A DNA stretch of 64,000 nucleotides, taken from positions 196,823,948 through 196,887,947 of the forward strand of contig CP136064.1 in assembly GCA_032622095.1 (NCBI GenBank). The letters run 5' to 3'. Each line of letters begins with the position of its first letter. Position 1 is the first letter of the stretch. This stretch comes from Siphonodentalium dalli (taxonomy: Eukaryota; Mollusca; Scaphopoda; Gadilida; Siphonodentaliidae). Position numbers and translations under genes: made by a program. Positions 57,854-64,000 of this stretch are shown one piece after another. The notes under the pieces were generated by a model, which was not told the origin of the DNA, made no database searches, and was given only the letters and a program-made list of their open reading frames with translations.

Positions 57854-60149
57854 CTAGCAGGTTAGCCCGCCACCGGCGGCTTGTCCGAAACATGACATTT
57901 TTTTAATATTTTTTTTTAATTTTTAGCTCCACGCGTTTCAATAAGAAAAATTTGTACCCGGTAGCTCCACCCGTTTCCGAGATCTGGTCTGCGCACGGAC
58001 TCGGCGACCCGATAAAATTTGTACCCGGCGCAAGATACATTCACATAGCAAATTTCAAGTCGATAGCTCCACCCGTTTCCGAGATCTCGTCTGCGCATGC
58101 GCTGCACGGGCGTCGCATGGACTCGGCGACCCGATAAAATTTGTACCCGGTGCAAGATACATTCACATAGCAAATTTCAGGTCGATAGCTCCACCCGTTT
58201 CCGAGATCTGCCTTTCTGCATAATATTTCGAGCGATAACATTGCATTGAAATGTCAGACTCCCATCGTGAACCTCAACACGAAGTAAACACGTGTTTCGA
58301 GCGATAACATTGCATTGAAATGACTCCCATCGTGAACCTCAAGACGACGTAAAACACGTGTTGCGTTCTAGGAAATGCACTCAATGCAGATGCTAATAAC
58401 GTTGACTTCGTATATATATATATAATGACGTTATTAACCCCGGCCGTGCCGTTTGAGCTGATTTTTATGACTGGGAGTGGAGTACGGGTGCTCGGAGCTT
58501 CTGGAAAACGCGTGGACGACATCGTACGTACTATTTTACCTTTAGATAGGAAGTTTGAGCTCAATCTGTCCAGCCATTCCCGTCCTAATGTACTATTTCG
58601 AGCGATAACAATTGTCAGACTCCCATCGTGAACCTCAACACGAAGTAAACACGTGTTTCGAGCGATAACATTGCATTGAAGTCAGACTCCCATCGTGGAC
58701 CCCCAAGGCGACGTAAACACGTGTTTGTTCCGGTATAACTTTGGAGACTCTGACTTCATCTATACTATATATTTTGAGACTTCGTATATATGTGTGTATG
58801 TGTGTGTGTGTGTGTGTACTTCATAGAATCCAAAACGCGTGTACAGATTGAGATCAAATTTCGTATGTAAGTGTAAAATCCCACCGACACCGCCGTAGAT
58901 GTGTTTTCGAGAAGATCTGAGCACCCTTTATCCACTCCCAGTCATCGAAATCAGCTCAAACGGCACGGCCGGGGTTAATAACGTCATTATATATATATAT
59001 GAAGTCAGAGTCTCCAAAGTTATACCGGAACAAACACGTGTTTACGTCGTCTTGGGGGTCCACGATGGGAGTCTGACTTCAATGCAATGTTATCGCTCGA
59101 AACACGTGTTTACTTCGTGTTGAGGTTCACGATGGGAGTCTGACAATTGTTATCGCTCGAAATAGTACATTAGGACGGGAACGGCTGGACAGATTGAGCT
59201 CAAACTTCCTATCTAAAGGTAAAACTCCACGTACGATGTCGTCCACGCGTTTTCCAGAAGCTCCGAGCACCCGTACTCCACTCCCAGTCATAAAAATCAG
59301 CTCAAACGGCACGGCCGGGGTTAATAACGTCATTATATATATATATACGAAGTCAACGTTATTAGCATCTGCATTGAGTGCATTTCCTAGAACGCAACAC
59401 GTGTTTTACGTCGTCTTGAGGTTCACGATGGGAGTCATTTCAATGCAATGTTATCGCTCGAAACACGTGTTTACTTCGTGTTGAGGTTCACGATGGGAGT
59501 CTGACATTTCAATGCAATGTTATCGCTCGAAATATTATGCAGAAAGGCAGATCTCGGAAACGGGTGGAGCTATCGACCTGAAATTTGCTATGTGAATGTA
59601 TCTTGCACCGGGTACAAATTTTATCGGGTCGCCGAGTCCATGCGACGCCCGTGCAGCGCATGCGCAGACGAGATCTCGGAAACGGGTGGAGCTATCGACT
59701 TGAAATTTGCTATGTGAATGTATCTTGCGCCGGGTACAAATTTTATGGGGTCGCCGAGTCCGTGCGACGCCAGCTTCGCGCATGCGCAGACCAGATCTCG
59801 GAAACGGGTGGAGCTACCGGGTACAAATTTTTCTTATTGAAACGCGTGGAGCTAAAAATTAAAAAAAAATATTAAAAAAATGTCATGTTTCGGACAAGCC
59901 GCCGGTGGCGGGCTAACCTGCTAGTATATATATATAATGACGTTATTAACCCCGGCCGTGCCGTTTGAGCTGATTTCGATGACTGGGAGTGGATAAAGGG
60001 TGCTCAGAGCTTCTCGAAAACACATCTACGGCGGTGTCGGTGGTATTTTACACTTACATACGAAATTTGATCTCAATCTGTACACGCGTTTTGGATTCTA
60101 TGAAGTACACACATACACATATACGAAGTCTCAAAATATATAGTATAGA
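57854..60149 (-). mobile_element. Unit M15, family C, split by a nested element
   Basis: The host unit is 57854-58758 plus 59925-60149 (1130 bp together), interrupted by the plus-strand element. Its two halves join to match M13 without gap at 56894/56895. Confidence 0.85.
58759..59924 (+). mobile_element. Nested complete Helitron-like element, family C, plus strand (1166 bp)
   Basis: Starts TCTATACTATATATTTTGAG after A (58758) and ends with hairpin AGCCGCCGGTGGCGGGCT, AACCTG, CTAG before T (59925). Internal order from 5': (GT)n, an AATCCAAAACGCGTGTACAG block, AACACGTGTTTACGTCGTC blocks, two 122-bp repeats, then the 3' end. It is close to the complement of its host unit, so 57854-59924 forms a large inverted repeat. 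Both flanking junctions are confirmed by the paralogous empty site. Confidence 0.9.
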
Positions 60150-60961
60150 CTAGCAGGTTAGCCCGCCACCGGCGGCTTGTCCGAAACATGACATTTTTAT
60201 ATATATTTTTTTAATTTTTAGCTCCACGCGTTTCAATAAGAAAAATTTGTACCCGGTAGCTCCACCAGTTTCCGAGATTTGGTCTGCGCATGAAAATTTG
60301 TACCCGGCGCAAGATACATTCACATGCCAAATTTCAAGTCGATAGCTCCACCGTTTCCGAGATCTCGTCTGCGCATGCGCTGCACGGGCGTCGCACGGGC
60401 TCGGCGACCCGATAAAATTTGTACCCGGCGCAAGATACATTCACATAGCAAATTTCAAGTCGATAGCTCCACCCGTTTCCGAGATCTCGTCTGCGCATGC
60501 GCTGCACGGGCGTCGCACGGGCTCGGCGACCCGATCAAATTTGTACCCGGCGCAAGATACATTCACATAGCAAATTTCAAGTCGATAGCTCCACCCGTTT
60601 CCGAGATCTCGTCTGCGCGTGCGCTGCACGGGCGTCGCACGGGCTCGCCAATACGACAACGACCACCGCCTGGTCAAACTACACACACGTACCAAGTTTC
60701 GTCTCGATCGGTAGAGAATCGTAGATTTGTATGAAGTACAACACACACACAAACATAAATATATAAGAGAGATATGTAAATTAGATAGATTGTATCAAAA
60801 TATATAGGAGAGATATGTAAATGATCTACACACCATTACTGGTGTTTGTCAAAGTTTAGTGGGGTATATCAATACTCATTCACGATCATATCATTGAGGT
60901 CCGGAGGGTGTGGGCTATCTCTCGAATACAAGGAGTTCTCAAAATATATAGAAGAGATAGA
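60150..60961 (-). mobile_element. Unit M16, family C (812 bp)
   Basis: Close relative of M2, with three 122-bp repeats preceded by a truncated one (GCGCATGAAAATTTG) and the same 5' half including TCGAATACAAGGAGTTCTC. Confidence 0.75.
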
Positions 60962-62172
60962 CTAGCAGGTTAGCCCGCCACTGGCGGCATTCGTCCCATG
61001 GCTTTGGTCGATCCATTAATTTTAGTTTTTCAATGTAACCCCGTACAGGACCGGGCTACTCAAAAACCAAATTTCAAGTCGATAGCTCCACCCGTTTCCG
61101 AGATCTGGTCTGCGCATGCGTGTATCTGGCGTCGCACGGGCTCGGCACCCGATAAAATTTGTACCCGGCGCAAGATACATTCACATACCAAATTTCAAGT
61201 CGATAGCTCCACCCGTTTCCGATATATCGTCTGCGCATGCGCTGCACGGGCGTCGCACGGGCTCGCCAATACGACAGCGACGACCACCTGGTCAAACTAC
61301 ACTCACGTACCAAGTTTCGTCCCGATCGGTCGAGGTGTTGGTATCTGATGCAAAAGACGAAATTGTGAGTGTTGGTCAATAGTCCCCGCCGTGAACCTCA
61401 TCGTCGCAAAGAGCGGACAGTCAATTAACCCCGTTGTGAACCTCAATCACCAACGCGACGTAAACATTTGTTGCGTTCTAAAAATAGGAAAGCATTTTCT
61501 CTCTGCATAATTCTGCAGATGCTAATAACGTTGCTCCCCGTAGGTAGCAATATCGTTGTTGTTGATATTTACGGCTTGGGGGCTATTTTCTTATTTAGCA
61601 AGTTTGAGCTCAATCGGTTCGAGTCTATAAAGGACACACTCATATATATGACACTTCCCGTGGGTAGCAAGTTTGAGCTCAATCGGCATTCCCTGTAATT
61701 TCCCGTAGATTGGCAGATTCCAGTAGCTTTTTATAACGGTATATCTGGGGAGAAATCTGATGCTATATTCGTGATTATCTGGGATGATTTCGGTATATAA
61801 TTATATACTGTAAAAACAAAGCGCGCCATCCGTGCTCGCAGGGTTGGTCAGAAACAAATGTTTTTTAAATTTAATGTATGTTCCGTATATCTCTCTGCAG
61901 ATGCAAATAGCGTTGAATGGCAAACAGACGCTCTTTATAGAGATGCGTCAAAAACAACCGCTCAATAAATAATCACTTGATTAACCCACGCCGTGCCTTT
62001 GCGGTGATTTGAGATTGGAGAACGGGTGCTCTGAGCTTTTCTAAACTGCGACCACGGTCGTGTCGGTGGGATTTGACACTTACATAGGAAGTTTGAGCTC
62101 AATCTGTACACGCGTTTTGGATTCTATGAAGTACACATATACGGAGTTCTTAAAATATATAGTATAGATAGA
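60962..62172 (-). mobile_element. Unit M17, family C (1211 bp)
   Basis: 3' variant GCCACTGGCGGCATTCGTCC as in M5, then a GGACCGGGCTACTCAAAAAC segment resembling a family A 3' end fused in, two 122-bp repeats, and the M4-type block from 61334. It looks like a mosaic of families A and C. Confidence 0.75.
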
Positions 62173-62631
62173 CTAGCCGATGAGCCCGACGTTGTCCGGG
62201 CTATTCAAAAACCAAATTTCAAGTCGATAGCTCCACCCGTTTCAGAGATCTGGTCTGCGCATGCGCGAAGCTTGCGTCGCACGGGCTCGGCGACCCGATA
62301 AAATTCGTAATCGGGGCAAGATACATTCACATACCAAATTTCAAGTCGATAGCTCCACCCGTTTCCGAGATCTCGTCTGCGCATGCGCTGCACGGGCGTC
62401 GTACGGGCTCGGTGACCCGATAAAATTCGTATCCGGGGCAAGATACATTCACATAGCAAATTTCAAGTCGATAGCTCCACCCGTTTCCGAGATCTCGTCT
62501 GCGCATGCGCGAAGCGGGCGCCGCACGGGCTCGCCAATACGACAACGTCCACCGCCTGGTCAAACTACACACACGCACCAAGTTTCGTCCCGATCGGTCG
62601 AGAATCGTAGATTTGTATTAATGACAAACAT

Positions 62632-62667
<36 letters not shown>

Positions 62668-62690
62668 AGGTCTTCAAAATATATATGAGA
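62173..62690 (-). mobile_element. Unit M18, family A (518 bp)
   Basis: 3' end CTAG-CCGATG followed by hairpin AGCCCGACGTTGTCCGGGCT; three 122-bp repeats; (CAGA)n and a 5' end TCTCATATATATTTTGAAGA on the minus strand. It caps the array on the right and is the inverted counterpart of P3. Confidence 0.8.
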
Positions 62691-63101
62691 TAGATAGATA
62701 GATGACTGTGGTCAATTATAAAATATACAATTTTATGTATAGGATCATTTGGAAATGAATTCGAATCAAGGGAGTGTACGGATGAGTGACCATGCGAGTT
62801 TAACCTATATATTTATATATAATGATCGATTGGTCATATCACGCAATACTCTTTATGTATTAGTTTTATTTACAATCATTAATTAGAAGAGCCACGGTCA
62901 TAAAATTAGGTGAATAACTCGCGAGGTTCCATTGTATGAGATCCAGTCAGAAAGTCATACTTTAGCTGGAGCAATGGACGACGGGAAATGTTATTGGTGT
63001 AGTTGAATACTATGGCACAAGAGCCATATACATTTATATAATACATGTATATATACATAATAGATGGGGATATTATTATGGGCAATATGGATTTGTACAA
63101 G
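62691..63101. other. Non-coding stretch right of the array
   Basis: Begins with a GATA-type tract (TAGATAGATAGATG). No gene recognised. Confidence 0.45.
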
Positions 63102-63548
63102 TTACTTCAGTGGGATAGGAACTAATACATTCACTAATGAACCTTCTCCTGAATATCTTCCGAAAGGGCTCTTCACGAAGCTTTTGTTTAAGTCATTCCA
63201 TATGGCAGGAAATTTAAAAGTTGGAAAGGAGTCGAGCGATTTGATTCGTGATTTGGCGATTTTGAACAAACCCTTTTGACGCGTGTTCCCTTGATTAATT
63301 GCAACGTAAAATTTAAACGATGCAGGTAGTCTATCATTTCTCCAGTCTAACATACAAAGGGATGTTCCAAGTTTGTAAATGTAATTTAATTTTAATATGT
63401 TATTTGTACTGAAGAGGGGTCAGTGTGTGAATTATATTTTTTATTGTTGAGAATTCTTATTGACTTTTTTTGAAGTAGGAATAGTTTGTGGGCGTGCCTA
63501 CCATGACCCCAAATTTCTATGCCGTATAAGAGAGAAACACCTGGTCAA
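63102..63548 (-). pseudogene. LINE fragment: RT thumb and C-terminus
   Basis: Reading the minus strand, SLLYGIEIWGHGR (about 63505-63535) and LFLLQKKSIRILNNKKY match the RT thumb region. A frameshift near 63400 follows, then LNYIYKLGTSLCMLDW-RNDRLPASF and a TRQKGLF stretch. FPAIWNDLNKSF occupies the place of the usual G-P-x-x-W-N-S-L motif, and the frame ends at 63102. A stop (TGA at about 63545) precedes it. This differs from both longer LINEs in the window, so it is a third LINE lineage, 5'-truncated. Confidence 0.75.
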
Positions 63549-64000
63549 ACATCTACAAATGTATATATGTCTGTGAAACTAAGACATAATGCCACATTTT
63601 TAGGTATAGGATCTGAGATTCACGTGGGTGGATTATGATAATATACATCATAATAATATAATAATATATCTTATGTATTATTATCCTGCCGGTATATATA
63701 TACGGGGTACATATATACGTTATTATTTCCAAAATTTAATATATATATATCGTTATTCCCTCCAGCTAGGAGAATATATGATTTAAACAATACATTTTAC
63801 AATCAAATTATAACATAATAATAAAGAAAGGCAAGTAAATAATAATAATAGCCGACATCAGCATTTATCAAACAGCTGAGTATAAATCATTCACTATTAT
63901 CCTCGATATGAAAATGTTCGGACCAATTGTCTCAACATGACTATTGTCTACAGTACGATTGTGTGATTTGAATCGCAAATGATGTTCAACTCTATGGAAA
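63549..64000. other. AT-rich non-coding right edge
   Basis: Dominated by TAATAATATA-type simple sequence. Nothing else recognised. Confidence 0.5.

Larger units (their letters stand above)
43881..62690 (-). mobile_element. Minus-strand head-to-tail array of about eighteen Helitron-like elements
   Basis: Most junctions on the minus strand read CTAG directly followed by TCTATACTATATATTTTGAG or a shortened TACTATATATTTTGAG. Family C dominates, with 3' hairpin AGCCGCCGGTGGCGGGCT, AACCTG-CTAG. Families A and B occur at the edges and once near the start. Bodies combine blocks: 122-bp repeats, a GATTGAGCTCAAACTT block and CA/TA-rich 5' ends. The right flank after 62690 is TAGATAGATAG, giving the A|TC boundary on the minus strand. 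No transposase is encoded. Confidence 0.8.

Noticed and set aside
41062-62701. Dozens of 60-146-aa ORFs on both strands with recurring Arg/Ala-rich and Cys-rich peptides
   Set aside because: They are translations of the 122-bp repeat and neighbouring transposon blocks, appear in overlapping frames on both strands, and show no conserved domain.

Overview
This is eukaryotic DNA with no bacterial or viral gene organisation: long AT-rich non-coding stretches, two LINE-type (non-LTR) retrotransposons, decayed DNA transposons, many terminal-inverted-repeat or fold-back elements, minisatellites, and one large array of Helitron-like elements. The Helitron-like units have internal satellite-like repeats and short microsatellites near one end. 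That architecture is best known from bivalve and other molluscan genomes, so a marine lophotrochozoan, probably a mollusc, is my best guess. It is an inference from repeat style only. Almost every open frame in the window is repeat-derived. The only host-gene signal is a pair of phase-compatible candidate exons at 40040-40148 and 40656-40813.

Layout. 1-752: a 34-bp minisatellite running off the left edge. 1736-2690: a perfect 64-bp palindrome, half of a fold-back MITE and a broken piggyBac transposase. 2867-4660: three tandem copies of a ~720-bp unit with an internal fold-back. 5474-9350: a decayed minus-strand LINE (PHD-like finger, APE endonuclease, reverse transcriptase). 9526-13766: a region bounded by inverted repeats, carrying an isolated Helitron-like element (10350-11408) and a fold-back MITE. 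16942-19353: a 45-bp minisatellite. 19459-27999: several TIR elements and palindromes, including a 450-bp inverted-repeat pair. 28327-31795: a plus-strand LINE spoiled mainly by one single-base frameshift. 33591-38745: MITEs, some nested, and a local duplication. 40040-40813: the candidate host exons. 41060-62690: the Helitron-like cluster. 63102-63548: a LINE fragment.

The cluster is the most interesting part. Three related families (A, B, C) share a 5' end of the form TC-TATATATTTTG and a 3' end made of a bulged GC-rich hairpin, about 6 bases, then CTAG. Four units lie head-to-tail on the plus strand (41060-43575). About eighteen lie head-to-tail on the minus strand (43881-62690), mostly joined exactly CTAG to TCT. 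One plus-strand unit (58759-59924) sits inside a minus-strand unit, and a paralogous uninterrupted site at 56894/56895 shows it entered exactly between A and T without target duplication, as expected for Helitrons. Three consecutive units have become a 3187-bp higher-order repeat. No Rep/helicase gene is visible, so these are non-autonomous passengers.
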